Below are positions 48,401 to 59,757 of a stretch of 64,000 nucleotides of DNA, piece after piece (position 1 is the stretch's first letter; the number at the start of each line of letters is the position of its first letter). The DNA lies in contig JARWKL010000012.1 of assembly GCA_029961685.1 (NCBI GenBank), positions 17,903,227-17,967,226 on the forward strand. Reading direction: 5' to 3'. The stretch is from Aristolochia californica (Eukaryota; Streptophyta; Magnoliopsida; Piperales; Aristolochiaceae). The notes beneath the pieces are model-generated. The model did not search any database. It saw only the letters and a program-made list of their open reading frames with translations, and was not told the DNA's origin. The position numbers and the translations under genes were made by a program.

Positions 48401-48450
48401 CGAAGAGGTTCTCAAGACAAGGAACAAAGAGTGAAGTGATACCTCTGACT
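45420..48450 (-). repeat. Probable long LTR of the gypsy element, with two internal tandem repeats
   Basis: This stretch is non-coding and lies on the 5' side of the minus gypsy gag, where its LTR should be. It contains a direct duplication (about 46907-47035 and 47065-47205: AGCTTCACCAAAC / GGTTCACCAAAC, TTACAACAAAGCTTAATAG / CTACAACAAGGCTTAATAG) and ~145-bp units between about 47440 and 47790 (AACCCAGAAATTTRRAAYCC, GGTTATAYTA). It ends in a CT-rich tract (48010-48180). Similar architecture, tandem units then CT-rich, is seen at 60.3-63.05 kb. Exact ends are not defined. Confidence 0.45.
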
Positions 48451-48789
48451 GAAGCACGGTGGCTGTGTTAGGAAAAATATCCTCACATATCAGCAACCCA
48501 CTTTTAATGCAAGATGACTCACTTCACACAAGACAAAAAAAAAAGAAAAAAAGTACTGGACCCATCAAATGTTACAAACTTGGTTCTAAATGAAGTTGTG
48601 AGACTTCGTGATGTTTCTTGGATCCATTGTGAGTGATCATAATGATAAATTTCTTTGGACACTGACAGCATATAGGCTAAATAAGCACTACATCAAAGTC
48701 CGTTATATCCTCTTCCTGGGCTCTTCTACAACGAAAGCAAATCCCAGAGCCTACAACTCAGACCATGCCAAAAGATCTATGCTAAAATT

Positions 48790-49250
48790 CGCAGATGCCT
48801 ATTGAACTTATTAACAGGGGTGTCAGTGACTTGGGTTTGTCTAGAGCTTGTGACCTGCAAAAGCATAAGAAAAAAATCAATCTTCAAAGAATATACAATG
48901 AACAATCCATGTGTGAGCAACAAAGACAGCAAAGAAGGAAATTTAGAATGCTTGATGAGTTAAAACACCTACCTCAGAGTGAGTTGTTTGGAATATTTTG
49001 TAACCCCAAAGAATTTGGGATTCACCACTTCAACTTCCTCCTCTAAAACAATGATATAACATCATAAAATATGAACTTCTACAATCCACTGAGCAAAACA
49101 GCCTCCAAACTTCAATTCAACCAAACATACCAGTAGACTAGATGGAAGTGTGATGGCACATTGCAAGGGTTTGTAATTTAGTAGTAAATGCATCATTAGA
49201 GATTGTGGAGGCGATGATCATACCAATATTAGGAGCTGAAACAACTTGGA
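48790..49250 (-). pseudogene. Candidate host-gene exons, unrecognised
   Basis: A minus segment 49047-48979 has an acceptor (ATTGTTTTAG), an open frame EEVEVVNPKFFGVTKYSKQL and a donor GTAGGTG. Joined to an acceptor (TTTTGCAG) near 48858 it continues SQALDKPKSLTPLLISSIGI to a TAG. A further open stretch near 49240-49160 reads VVSAPNIGMIIASTISNDAF. These look like real exon borders, but I cannot name the protein, and they could be part of a decayed gene or a chance arrangement. Confidence 0.25.
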
Positions 49251-49534
49251 CCTTGAAAATGATTATAAACTCTGTTACTGAAAGTAAGAATTGGATTTAT
49301 TGGATTATAAATAGTGAGGAAAACAACTATGATGAAGCAATTGAATAAGGGGCTTTCTTTCCACATATCAAGCCCTTGGCTGAAGTATTTCAACGAGGAA
49401 AAAACTTGCTCATTTACCAAAGGCACCAGAGATAACCAAGCTTGCAACATTTTTGCCTCAACAAAAATATAGTACGAGGGCTTTCCAAAATCTGGCTTCA
49501 AGTTTACGACTCAAGTAGGAATTGAGTTGATTTA

Positions 49535-49900
49535 TGTTAAGTTTTGGTTCAAGTTCACCCTAAAATAACTAGTCAAACTTCAAAGACCTTTTTTCCAACA
49601 TTAACCACAGGAATTTTCCTTATATTAACCAATATGAGACTATCCTCCCTCGTGTCTGGACCTAAAAAAACAGACAACGGAACTCCAATATAGACAACAT
49701 AAACAAGGTACAAGCTAAACGGGGCCCAATTTAGGCTCAACAGAATAAACACCTTGCTTTGATACCATGTTAAATGTAGGTACAATTCCATCCCAAAATT
49801 ACTAACAGCCACAAGTTTTCCTAACATTAACCTTTTGTTTCTTTAAGCATCTGACATTAACATTTGTGAGATTATTTCTACTAACAATTACAGCTCCTGC
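49535..49900 (-). mobile_element. Possible small LTR element (TRIM-like)
   Basis: TGTTAAGTTTTGG at 49535 and TGTTAAATGTAGG at 49768 begin similar ~70-bp stretches (CCCTAAAATAACTA / CCCAAAATTACTAA, then CCAACATTAACC / CCTAACATTAACC). Directly left of the second is GCTTTGATACCA, i.e. TGGTATCAAAGC on minus, a tRNA-iMet primer site. The right edge and target duplication are unclear. Confidence 0.45.
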
Positions 49901-50189
49901 GTTTCCTCTTGCACCTTCTTCATGTTAACAACCATTTTGCTCCAACTGCTCTTGCTGAAACTAGCCTTCCTGAAACAACAAATTTATAGGCAGACAACAT
50001 AACTATAGTATTGGCCAGAAATAACAAATCCACTTAAACAAATGTACCTGTTTTCTTGTAAAGATATATAACCTACTAACCAACCACTAATAATCATGAC
50101 TATAAAATAGTATATCATAATCAAAGAAAAATTCCACCTGTCTATGACTATCAGAACATTACGAGCAATTAAGTACCACAATCTAATAC

Positions 50190-50261
50190 CTCTCAAAAAC
50201 TCTACGGCTTCATCCAGCACAAGATTTAGCAACTGGGGATATCCTATGAAAGTTACTGTAA
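50190..50261 (-). pseudogene. LSM7: LSM7 pseudogene, exon with Sm2-proximal motif
   Basis: This 72-nt block on minus has an acceptor CTATCTGCAG and a donor GTATTA. Read in the phase left by the exon at 55033-55110 it gives VTVTFIGYPQLLNLVLDEAV then EFLR, against LSM7's 'VTGTLKGYDQLLNLVLDEAVEF'. LSM7 is a subunit of the LSM1-7 (mRNA decay) and LSM2-8 (U6 snRNA) rings. The final exon (normally carrying GLIVCRGTAVMLVSP) is not found to the left. The upstream exon has a frameshift and is 4.8 kb away because a retroelement lies between them. Confidence 0.85.
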
Positions 50262-50319
50262 CTGCAGATAGGAAAACCACTTGTCATGTACCATTCAAGT
50301 GGACTTTAATAATGTCATT

Positions 50320-53300
50320 TGTTAAATTTCTAAAAAGATAAATACTTGTTATAATTTGAGTACAATGAGCATTTATTTACAATAAAGAAAACAACTAGAA
50401 TCCAATTACAATTAAACTACTATTGTCCCAATTACACCCAAAAATAAACACTAAAAAATAAATCCTAGAACAATTGAACAACTGAACATAAATACAAGAC
50501 TAATATGACTAAAACACTTTTAACTGAAATTCTTCTTTGAGAGCTCCACTTGTGAGACTCCTGTAAGATTCCACCATATTAATTTTGGTTCTATGAGACT
50601 TCTTACTATGAGAGACATAAGACTCCTCTATATCTGCTCTTCAACACTCCCCCTCAAGCTCTTGTATTGAAAAAGATTCTTGGTTTACAATCTTGGTCTT
50701 CAATCTTCATTGGCTAAAATTTTTGCATACATGTAAAATCTTCATCTTTTGTTCTCCCCCTTGAATATTTTGGCCACATAAAAATTACCAGAACATGTAG
50801 AACAAAATACCTTTTTCCTGTACTTCTTTTTCTACTTTTCCCCCTCAAATTAGGGATAAAAAATTCAATGGCCATATATGCAAGAGTCTTTGGAATCCGG
50901 TGGTTGAGAATATTGAATCCCGGCTTGCATCCTAGAAGGGGCGTCTGCTTAGTAAAGCGGGGAGGCTCATCCTTCTTAAGTCTTGCATAGCAGGAATTCC
51001 TAATTATGCACTATCTTTTATGCCTTGTCTTTTTTCCATTTGTAAGTCTAGAGATAGGCTCAAAAGAAGATTCATATGGAGGGGATCAAGCGATGCCTTT
51101 AAGTATCATTTGGTTAGATGGGATGATGTATGTTTGCCAAAGAATATAAGTGGGCTAGGAATTCGGAAATCTAAGGATATGAATTAAGTGTTGCTTCTAA
51201 AATGGCTATGGAAGTTCAATACCCATTCTTCAAATCTTTGGAAGGAAATGGTTCTTGCTAAGCTTGGTGGGGACACTCATTGGTGGATGTCAGGTGGTAA
51301 TCGGAGAGGTCTATCCTCAATATAGAGAGCATTATACCTTTTGTTTCCAAATTTTCTTCTACAAGTAGATTCTATGTTGGTAATGGCAGATCGCTCAAGT
51401 TTTGGGAAGATTTTTAGATGGGGCAGGTGCCACTACAGGTTGCCTTCAGAAGTTTTTTTCTCCTCACATCTCGTAAAGACATATCAGTAGTCGAAGCTTT
51501 TGAGGGAGATGGTATGGGCCTTCATCCTAAAAGTGGTCTTTCAGATAGTGAGGATCTGGAGGACAGTCGTTTGATGGACTCAGTTGCCTCGGTTAAAATT
51601 CGTCCTTCAGTGGCAAACAAGCTCATTTGGTGGTCAGACAAAAGGGGCACATTCACTATCTCATCTGCATATGGCTTCTTAAAAGGCTGGAATGCGTCTT
51701 GGAGGGAGAATGAGATCAATTTCGTATGGCGTCTATGTGTCCCTCCAAAGATAAAATTCTTCATGTGGAGTGTGTGTCAAGGCAAGATTCTCTCAACAGA
51801 CGTGCTTAGAAGAAGAGGTCACCCCTCAATTGACCCCATGTGCCCATTCTGCAACTCCGATACTGAAACCACAAGCCACATTCTACATCAATGCATATTC
51901 TCTTGGAAGGTGTGGACCTTCCTTCTTAGTAAGTTTAGGTTACAATTCTGCATGGCGGTCGATCTACTCTTGTTCAGTAAGTCGCTCACTGATACCCCTC
52001 TGCCTGGCCTCGGAAAAATGATGCTCTCTGCTTGTGTTAGTTTCATCCCGTAGGGGCTTTGGAATGAGCGTAATAGAAGACGATTTGATACAAAATGTGA
52101 ATCTGCAGATCGGGTTGCAGACCGAGTGGTGGGTCATATATCTACTTTGGCTTCTGACTAAGAAAGTTTTCTCTTCTTTTTTAGGCACCCCTATCCGTGA
52201 AAACTGGAGAAATTTGGCTATGATGCACTTTGGGACAAAGATCCCGGTTTTGCAAGAACGGACTCCTCCTGAACCCAGTTACCTTAAGTTAAACTTTGAT
52301 GGCTCGTCACTCGGTAATCCTGGGATTTCTAGTTTCAAAGGAGTTATTTCAGATCATTCCAGCAATCAACTTTTCTCTTATGTCGGCCCTCTAGGCATAT
52401 CCGACTCTACGTCTGCAGAGCTTCATGGCCTCCTCTCCGGTTTCCGTGTCTTCAGAGACAAATGCAATGATCCTCTTCATATCGAAGGAAACTCAAAAGT
52501 GGTTATTGGATGGTGTGAGAATGCTTCCCCTCCCCCGTGGCGGCATTAGGATACCTTTAGGAAAATTTTAGAAATTACCTCAATTGTATCTTTTATTTGG
52601 TCTCACATTCCGAGATCCGCAAATTCGGCAGCAGATGTGTTTTCCATGCAATGAGTTACCCTACAATCGCTGGTTGTAAGGGAATTGCTCCCTCAAATCT
52701 TGTAATTTCTCTAGTTTTATTAATACATCTTTTTCAAGAAAAAAAAAAAAAACATAAGAGACCCGGCTTGGACAAAACACCATATGGGAGAAGAAAATCA
52801 CTTTTAGTCATTAAAACAAAGCTCCATACACCAGTTAAAATGGTCACAATCTAAAACACACCGCTCAATTTTAGAGGCGAAAAAAAATCTAACAAAGAGA
52901 CTACTCATTTTTCAAGGGTAGCTTAAACACAAATCACCTCTTGGGTGAAGAATAAAATACTTGACGAAAGCTAGATGTTGGGTACACTCCTATACATTGG
53001 GTCTAAACATTGCTCTGAAGTGATGAAAACACAAGACAATAAACTGAAGAAATACTAGATGAAAACAACTTTAACCAGAAAGAGGCAACCATGCAACACT
53101 CATACTTCCAAACAAATCTAAAATGTGACTGTTTTTTTTTTTTTTTAAATGAGGGGAGACTATAATGATAAAACTTAATAAATTTGACCAAGTATAACTT
53201 TTTTAGGGTGACCAGAATTTTTTAGAGTTGACGATGCGGAAGATATACATCCAAGTAACAAAAATATAAAACTTGAAAACAACATTGAAGCAGGATATCG

Positions 53301-54661
53301 TATACCTTGAACGAGCACATAATGAAGTGATCAAGTCTGACCAAAACCCCTTTGATTAAAAGAGAATTTGGCTAAAAAACTAGGATTCTAGGAGCAAATA
53401 AAACTCAATTCACATCAATGCATGGAGAAATAATAGGAGAGAAAATAGGAAAAGGAGAGATTTTTGGCAAAACTGACCTTTTATATTTTTTATATTGGTA
53501 TCTCCCAAAATATAGCTAAGAATTAAAAACGGTTTGTTGCTCACAAAACTAGACTCAAATAGTTTTAAATTGATACCTAATTTGACTTAAAAAGCTTCAT
53601 TTTTTAATCTATTATGACTCTTGACTTGCTTATTTTTTTAGTTTGACCTTTGCCGACTCCAATGTGAATATTTCTTTACATATAGATCAAATTGACATAA
53701 AATTTGCTCCTTATTAAATTAGACTTCGATACCTTTCATTCCAGTATAATATTACTTCAAAAAATATCCTTCGTTTGAGAGAGAATTTGATAAATTTTGG
53801 ACTTTGTAATCTAGTCAAACTAAGTACTCTTTCTTCTTCGGCCAACATGACCAATGACTCTTCTAAAATTGATATATTCCTCTAGAAAACTCATGCTGAT
53901 AATTGGTTTAATAGGATAGAAAATAGACTTACAAATCTTTCTTTTGAGATATAAATCTCCATAAAAGTCTCATTCTTGATGGCATAAAACAACACGGAAA
54001 TTGAAGTTTTCTGCTATTGCTTAAACCTCTCTTGTTGTCTAACCATTGATACTTCAATTATCAATTTCTCTTTATAGAAAACTCCAATTGCTAAAATTCT
54101 TTTTGTGTTGGAACATAGACTCAAATATTTTTCTATTAATATGTAATTTATAATATGAAAACTTCAATATAAAAGTGCGAACACCAAGGAAACAATGGGT
54201 ACTAGGACAAGAAAGGAAGAATAAAAGGTAGAATACGAACCTAAATTTGAGATGATCAACAAAAAAAAAGATCATATTGTCTCTGTGGGTTGCCCGAATC
54301 AACTCATAGAACCCGCTCTAACACCATGTTGAATTTCTAGAAAAGATAAAATACTTCACTAACTTGTTATAATTTGAGTAAAATGAGCATCTATTTATAA
54401 TAGAGGTAACAACTAGAATCCAATTACAATTAAACTACATTCGTCCCAGTTACACCCAAAGTTAAACACTTAAAGATAAGTCTTTGAACAATTGAACAAT
54501 TGAACATAAATAGAAGACTAACATGACTAAAACACTTTTAATTGAGACTCTTCTTTGAGACCTCTTGTAACTTCTGTAAGACTTCACCACATTAATTTTA
54601 ATTCTATGAGGTTTCGTACTATGAGAGTCATGTACAACTCTTCCATACTTGCTCTTCAACA
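50320..54661 (-). mobile_element. Full-length non-coding LTR element (LARD-like) with perfect TSD
   Basis: LTRs: 50320-50646 (327 bp) and 54327-54661 (335 bp), both starting TGTT(A/G)AATTTCTA and ending CTCTTCAACA, alike along their length. Target duplication TCATT is perfect: 50315-50319 and 54662-54666. Left of the right LTR is GCTCTAACACCA (primer site on minus, TGGTGTTAGAGC). Right of the left LTR is CTCCCCCTCAAGC (purine tract on minus). The interior (50647-54326) holds a nested LINE and otherwise no protein-coding frame; its non-LINE part matches the element at 40259-42773. It sits in the intron of the LSM7 pseudogene. Confidence 0.9.
50885..52752 (+). mobile_element. 5'-truncated LINE (L1-type) nested in the LTR element
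   Basis: Plus frames: GRLLSKAGRL, IPNYALSFMPCLFSICKS, RLKRRFIWRG, GLGIRKSKDMN (end of RT); then a 211-codon frame 51418-52053 with the zinc-binding zf-RVT domain (KRGTFTISSAYGFLKGW, PPKIKFFMWSV, GHPSIDPMCPFCNSDTETTSHIL); then an RNase H domain in 52034-52549 (LNFDGSSLGNPG, TSAELHGLLSG, and IEGNSKVVI where the usual catalytic Asp is Asn). A short frame with ADVF ends the protein; a poly(A) tail of about 15 A ends at 52752. The 5' part (endonuclease, most of RT) is missing. The host LTR element resumes at 52753. Confidence 0.85.
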
Positions 54662-55032
54662 TCATTTAATTATGAATCATATCAACCATAGCTCAGAAAA
54701 ACTGATGAGGCAAGCTTGGCAAAACAGAGAATGAAGAAGAAAAACTAAAAAACACTATTCTATAGGTATAGAAACCAAAAATAGAAGAAGCTTTTTGAAA
54801 AACAAAAAAAAAATAGTAATAGAAGAATTTCCTGCATGTCACAGCCAACAGAATCTATTCCATGATCTTATCAAAATAAAAAAATAAAAATAGCCAATTT
54901 CAACAGTAATTTTTGGAACAAATAACTTAAGTTTCGTAAGAGTGAAACACCCTATTAAAGAGACTCCCTACATCCCAGAGCACAATTTAAATTTGCTAAA
55001 ATCAATAGAATGATGAAAGTCCAGCATCCCAC

Positions 55033-55110
55033 CTTGATGTCCACCAATGAACTTGACTTGAACACCCTTGTTAACTTTGCCAAATCTAGAACAGTTTTCT
55101 TACAACCTGA
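55033..55110 (-). pseudogene. LSM7: LSM7 pseudogene, exon with N-terminal Sm1 motif, 4-bp deletion
   Basis: This 78-nt block on minus has an acceptor (TTTCTTCAG) and ends CATCAAG|GTGGG. It translates SGCKKTVLDLAK, then, one frame over, NKGVQVKFIGGHQ, against LSM7's 'SGRKETVLDLAKFVDKGVQV'. A 4-nt loss after the AAG of LAK (TTTGTTGAC reduced to TTAAC) causes the frameshift; the intact exon would be 82 nt. The initiating ATG is expected in a separate upstream exon that I did not find. The next exon is at 50190-50261, beyond the LTR element. Confidence 0.85.
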
Positions 55111-55449
55111 CTGAAGAAACCAAGAAATTTACTGTTATAGCATGACCAGTTGCATGCAGAATGGAAAAGGAAAATATAGTAGATAAGAGGTTAAATGAAA
55201 AAAATATGAAATCTATAACACAGTTTCGGTGGATGGGTGACTGGTGAGAAGTTAAGACCAGAAATATGCTATGGACTTTTTGAGTGTTTAATTGCATATT
55301 ATCAAATGCAAATTAAGGATTGCATAATTCAATTCATAGCATTTTTCAATATCATAAATTAGAGTCAACAATTGCATGTCAGATGTGTGGCTCAGTTTTA
55401 AAAATTAAAACTTAATTGCAATCTGAGGCTTTCCCTCAAATTTGATGGA

Positions 55450-56855
55450 AGTCAAGCAACATTACCTCTCATTGCCAATCTGGAGTGGAAGTCTATACTG
55501 GAATTCCATAATTTTTGGCTTACTAAACATCTGGACACCAGACACCAGCATGGTATGAAGACTCCAATTCCAGTTGAACAACCAAGTCCTGGAAGGAGTA
55601 ACATTTTTGCAGTAAATTAGCTACACTATGCACTCTAGCATTAACCACCACTTAGAATTCCAGAAATTTGTTAGATTACATTTTAGAGTCAACATTTGTT
55701 GTTCAAATGTGTGACCAAGTGTTATAAAACTTCCTTGATTTGGGAGAAGAGAAAGACTGGGTTCAAGTTTGAGTTTTGGTGTCAAAAAGAAAATAACACA
55801 AAAGCCAGTTAGGGTTCTGATTGCCCTACTTAAACTTTAGCTTCTTTTAAATAATTGAATTACATCCACAAGCTTAACTTTAATTGTTATTAATGACTTT
55901 ATTACCCTTAAAAACTAAAGTAATTTCCTTCATGTCCTGCTTACACTCGAGTTACGTTAATATCCTTACAAAAAACACAATTCTTCTACTAACTAATATA
56001 GTGCCTGACACCAAGTTGCGGAAAACTTTATTATAACCTGCACCTTCATGCCGGGGGTACTCAAAATCAACAATCTGCCCACCCTTTGTGAAGACCTCAA
56101 TCTACATGCTCGTCCAAAGTAGGAGAAACTTAATTCCATAAATGTTAGCGGTTAGACCAACGTTAGATGAATACCAAATATCATTGGACTCACTTGGGAA
56201 ATATATTAAACAAAAAACAAAAAATAAGGAAGAAAGAAATCTGAGAACCTTTTTTGAACTACTGCTCTAAACCTTTTTATCTACAGAAAAGTAACACTGG
56301 GCAAAATATATTATTTTCACTAACACAAGGACCTTAGATTTATTTTTATTTTTTTGACCTTAGATTTATTGAACATCAAGAGAAGAAAAAATCCGAGCCA
56401 GACCTTAATAAAAAAAGCCCATACTGTCACTTTAAGCCAAGTAGGAAGTAGTACTACTACCTTCTCTGGGGATCTCTCTAAGGCCACCATCAAACATTTG
56501 ATGAGACCTTTGCTCCCTTCCATCACCCCCAACCACTCCTTTAGTTTCAATCCTTTAGAGAGGCATACTTGGCACTGCTTTTTTACCTTTTGTGCATTAT
56601 ATTACATAAAATCACATAGTGGAAGAATTTTGTGTATAAAAACGTTGAAAATCTTTTAAATAATAGCAATTCATCCCAGTCAACAACTATTCAGAATTTG
56701 AGTGTATTTTGAACTTCTGATCTAAATAATGAGACTTCAAGGATATTATGAATCAAGACAGTCCCCAAAAATATGAGCATGTAAAAAGTGAGTGACTTAC
56801 CTCAAACATACAAAATATGACCCAAGCACCCAACGCAGTTCCGAACAAGGGTGAC
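55450..56855. other. Downstream region of the PPR gene; possible 3' UTR intron
   Basis: About 56801 a minus-strand donor (TTGAG|GTAAGT) follows the PPR stop by about 60 bp, so the transcript may be spliced in its 3' UTR. At 55611-55454 a minus segment has exon-like borders (CTTCCAG|GAC...GAG|GTAATG) and an open frame (SLHTMLVSGVQMFSKPKIME), unrecognised. 56038 has TGCCGGGGGTACTC. No other gene is visible. Confidence 0.3.
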
Positions 56856-56860
56856 AAATA

Positions 56861-59059
56861 TCAAGCGTGTTGCTTCGGGACAATATGCTGAAACTCTTGC
56901 AGTTTTGTCCACAACTGCCCACAAGAGATGCTTACTGTTGTAGAAGCTTCTTGAGTGAAAGATGGAAGAAAGGCCATAAACTTGGAATCTTTTGTATCTT
57001 GGCTAAGACAATTCAAGATTGTTGAAATTATCTCTACATCAAGAATAATATTCTTAGATGCCATCTGATGAAGCAATGAGAAGATCTCATCTTTTTCACC
57101 CTTCGAACAAAAACCTTTAAGCAGTGAATCATACACAATAGCATCAGGAGAAAACCCATTTGCCATCATGTTCTCAAGCATATGTTTGGCTTCAGCTAGC
57201 AGACCAAGTTTAGAGAACTTGCTAATCAAAATCGAATAGGTAATGGCATCAGGAAGAAAACCTTTCTGACACATTTCTGTAAGTAATTCTTTTGCGTTTT
57301 TAAGGTCACCAACCTTGCATGCCCCATTAATTAGTGAATTGTAAGATATTGCATCAGGCCGGCACTTATCACCTTTCTTCATTTCATGCAATAAAGCCAT
57401 CGCACGTTCCACTTTATGGTTTTTGCAGAAAGAAGCCAACAAAATATTATAATCAACCAAAGAAGGACAAAGACCATGACCTTCCATTTCCTGTAGAAGA
57501 GCTTCTGCATCATCTGTCATTTTCATTTTGCACAATGCATCCATCATGATACTGTAGGTGAAAGAATTTGGCATAAAACCCATCTGGATCAATTCTTTAT
57601 AAAGCTCCATGGCCTTCTCCATGTCATGGACCTTGAAAGAACCCTCAATTAACATATTATAAGTAACCAAATTACAAGTGTTTCCTTCCCTAACCATCTT
57701 CTTGTGAAGATTTATAGCATCATCAAGACGACACTCCTTACAGAGGCCATGGATTACTGTGTTATAAGTCATCACATCTGATTTAACACTACATTTCCCA
57801 TCAATCATTGTTAAAAGTATCTCAATAGCCTTATCAACCTTCCGAGTGTTACAGAGTCCCAGTATTAAAGTATTGTAAGTGATCACATCAGGGCTCTTCC
57901 CTCTCTCAACCATCTTTTCCATAAGAGAAAAAGCACCATCTATGAGGCCTTCCTTGCATAACCCATTAATCATCACATTATAAGTTATTGTACTAGGCTC
58001 TTTACCCTTCTCCATCATTGCATGAAACAACTTTACGGCCTGCTCAGTCATTCCATCTTTACAAAAACCATCAATTAAACTAGTATAGGTAATGATATCC
58101 GGGTGTAGCCCATGTTTACCCATGTCATAAAACATCTTCAGAGCTTCTTCTAGACAACCTATCTTACACAACCCCTGAATCAGACAGCTGTATGTAATGT
58201 GATTAGGTGCAATTTTCTCATTCAACATTGCATGAAAGAGTTGAATTCCCTGATCAACCATTCCATTGCTGCAAAAACCACTTATGAGAGTAGTATATGT
58301 TATGACATCCACATTAAGGCCTCCCTCGTACATTTCCTGCAACAAACGTGTTGCTTCATCTACTCTCCCGTTTTTACATAAACCATCCATAAGTGTTGTG
58401 TATGTAACCACACTAGGCTGGCAACCTGCATTTGCCATCTCCATTTTAACCCTCAATGCATCTTCAAGTTTCTTTACTTTAGAAAGTCCATTTATAACTG
58501 TATTAAAAGTTACAATATCAGGCGAAATTCTGTTTCTCACAATAACATGCAGAAGCTGCAGGGCCTCCAAAGCTTTACTTTCTTTGCAAAGTCCTTTTAT
58601 GAGAAGGTTTAATATATAAATCTTACAGTCAAAACCAAGCTTTAAAATCAATCCCACAACTCCAAATGCAATTTCTGAATTATTGGTATTGATGAAACAA
58701 TGAACTAGTGTAGTCAATGTATACTCATTCGGAGTGATTTTCATCTGGCTCAAAGATTTATAAGCTGATAAAGCCAATTTGTACTCTTGGTATTTTCCAA
58801 GGGACTGGATGAGGAAATTACAGGTGGAATCAGATGGGAAAATGGCAGATTCCAATGCCTGATTGAAGAGAGCAAATGCTTCAACAAGTTGGCAGTTAGG
58901 TTTTGCAATGAGAGATTGAAGACGGGAATCAAGGGAACTTCTTGAATCACCACCAGAATCAAAACCAGAGCCCACTGAATTGAGATCAGATAGGGAAGAA
59001 TAAAGGAGGGTTCTGGGGGGTAAATGAAGGCGGCACTGGAGATTAAGGGTTAACACCAT
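56861..59059 (-). CDS. P-class pentatricopeptide repeat protein, 17 PPR motifs
   Basis: A single intronless frame on minus. It is open from an ATG at 59113, but I prefer the ATG at 59059 (732 codons), because from there the N-terminus (MVLTLNLQCRLHLPPRTLLY) is basic, rich in Arg/Leu/Ser and free of acidic residues, like an organelle transit peptide. Counted from the 59113 start, 17 nearly contiguous 35-residue PPR motifs occupy residues 95-692 (for example VVTYTTLMDGLCKNGRVDEA), with two slightly long motifs (10 and 14). There is no E/DYW tail, so it is P-class: expected to bind one organellar RNA and act in its processing, stability or translation. The C-terminal 58 residues are non-repetitive. 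No stop or frameshift is seen. It resembles the Arabidopsis At4g28010-type proteins (from memory, low certainty). Confidence 0.96.
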   Translation of the reverse strand: MVLTLNLQCRLHLPPRTLLYSSLSDLNSVGSGFDSGGDSRSSLDSRLQSLIAKPNCQLVEAFALFNQALESAIFPSDSTCNFLIQSLGKYQEYKLALSAYKSLSQMKITPNEYTLTTLVHCFINTNNSEIAFGVVGLILKLGFDCKIYILNLLIKGLCKESKALEALQLLHVIVRNRISPDIVTFNTVINGLSKVKKLEDALRVKMEMANAGCQPSVVTYTTLMDGLCKNGRVDEATRLLQEMYEGGLNVDVITYTTLISGFCSNGMVDQGIQLFHAMLNEKIAPNHITYSCLIQGLCKIGCLEEALKMFYDMGKHGLHPDIITYTSLIDGFCKDGMTEQAVKLFHAMMEKGKEPSTITYNVMINGLCKEGLIDGAFSLMEKMVERGKSPDVITYNTLILGLCNTRKVDKAIEILLTMIDGKCSVKSDVMTYNTVIHGLCKECRLDDAINLHKKMVREGNTCNLVTYNMLIEGSFKVHDMEKAMELYKELIQMGFMPNSFTYSIMMDALCKMKMTDDAEALLQEMEGHGLCPSLVDYNILLASFCKNHKVERAMALLHEMKKGDKCRPDAISYNSLINGACKVGDLKNAKELLTEMCQKGFLPDAITYSILISKFSKLGLLAEAKHMLENMMANGFSPDAIVYDSLLKGFCSKGEKDEIFSLLHQMASKNIILDVEIISTILNCLSQDTKDSKFMAFLPSFTQEASTTVSISCGQLWTKLQEFQHIVPKQHA

Positions 59060-59547
59060 TTTTATGAGATCTAAATAAAAAACTTTAGAACACAAAATTA
59101 AGTCTATATGCAAGGAAAAAAGGAAGGCAGGTCAAAAAGCAAAGCAACAACAACATGGGTGAACTCCGTCCTTTATTTGATGAGGTAAACAGCAGTGACT
59201 CTTTCAACCGTCTGCTACATAGAAATAAGATGCATTAGGGCCTAAATAAGCAAATAAAATTAAAATAACATACATAATAAAAAATTTCTTTAACACTGAA
59301 GATAATATTCTATATTATTGTGTAACCAATCAAGAGAGATAAAAAATAAATAAATAAATTGATCGAACACATGTCTCTTATTTTTATATTTACTATTTTA
59401 GCACTTTTACTGTTTTATAGTAGTCCAGCAATTGTACTTGCTACAAGTCTGTTGGTTAATCTGTTTTACTGTAGTCTAGCTACTGTACTTGTTGTAAGTC
59501 TGTAGGTGTAACTACTTGTAACCTTATCCTCGGTCTGTTATTTTTTT

Positions 59548-59757
59548 ATTTTATTTTTTTGAGAGTAGTGAGTTCTACAAGAATACAAGAAATCCGAAAG
59601 TACAAGAAATCACATGAAGAACAAAGAATAAGAAAATACAATTGGAGAAGATCAAAGGGAAACAAGTCCCATTCCTGAATCCCATCTAGAGAAACCCCAT
59701 GCCTAGCCATAGAATCCACGATTGAGCTGGCACTGCACACCATATAACTCCTCCTTT
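59548..59757 (-). repeat. Possible LINE 3' end fragment
   Basis: Minus reading: CSASSIVDSMARHGVSLDG, then a non-coding tail and a terminal run resembling poly(A) (AAAAAAATAAAATAAAAAAATA at plus 59559-59538, reverse). It resembles the end of a plant LINE RNase H domain (N..AD.LA..G) and 3' UTR. It is too short for certainty. It interrupts what looks like a copia LTR (59400-59991). Confidence 0.35.

Noticed and set aside
58266..58619. 117-codon plus-strand frame
   Set aside because: Shadow of the PPR gene on the opposite strand.
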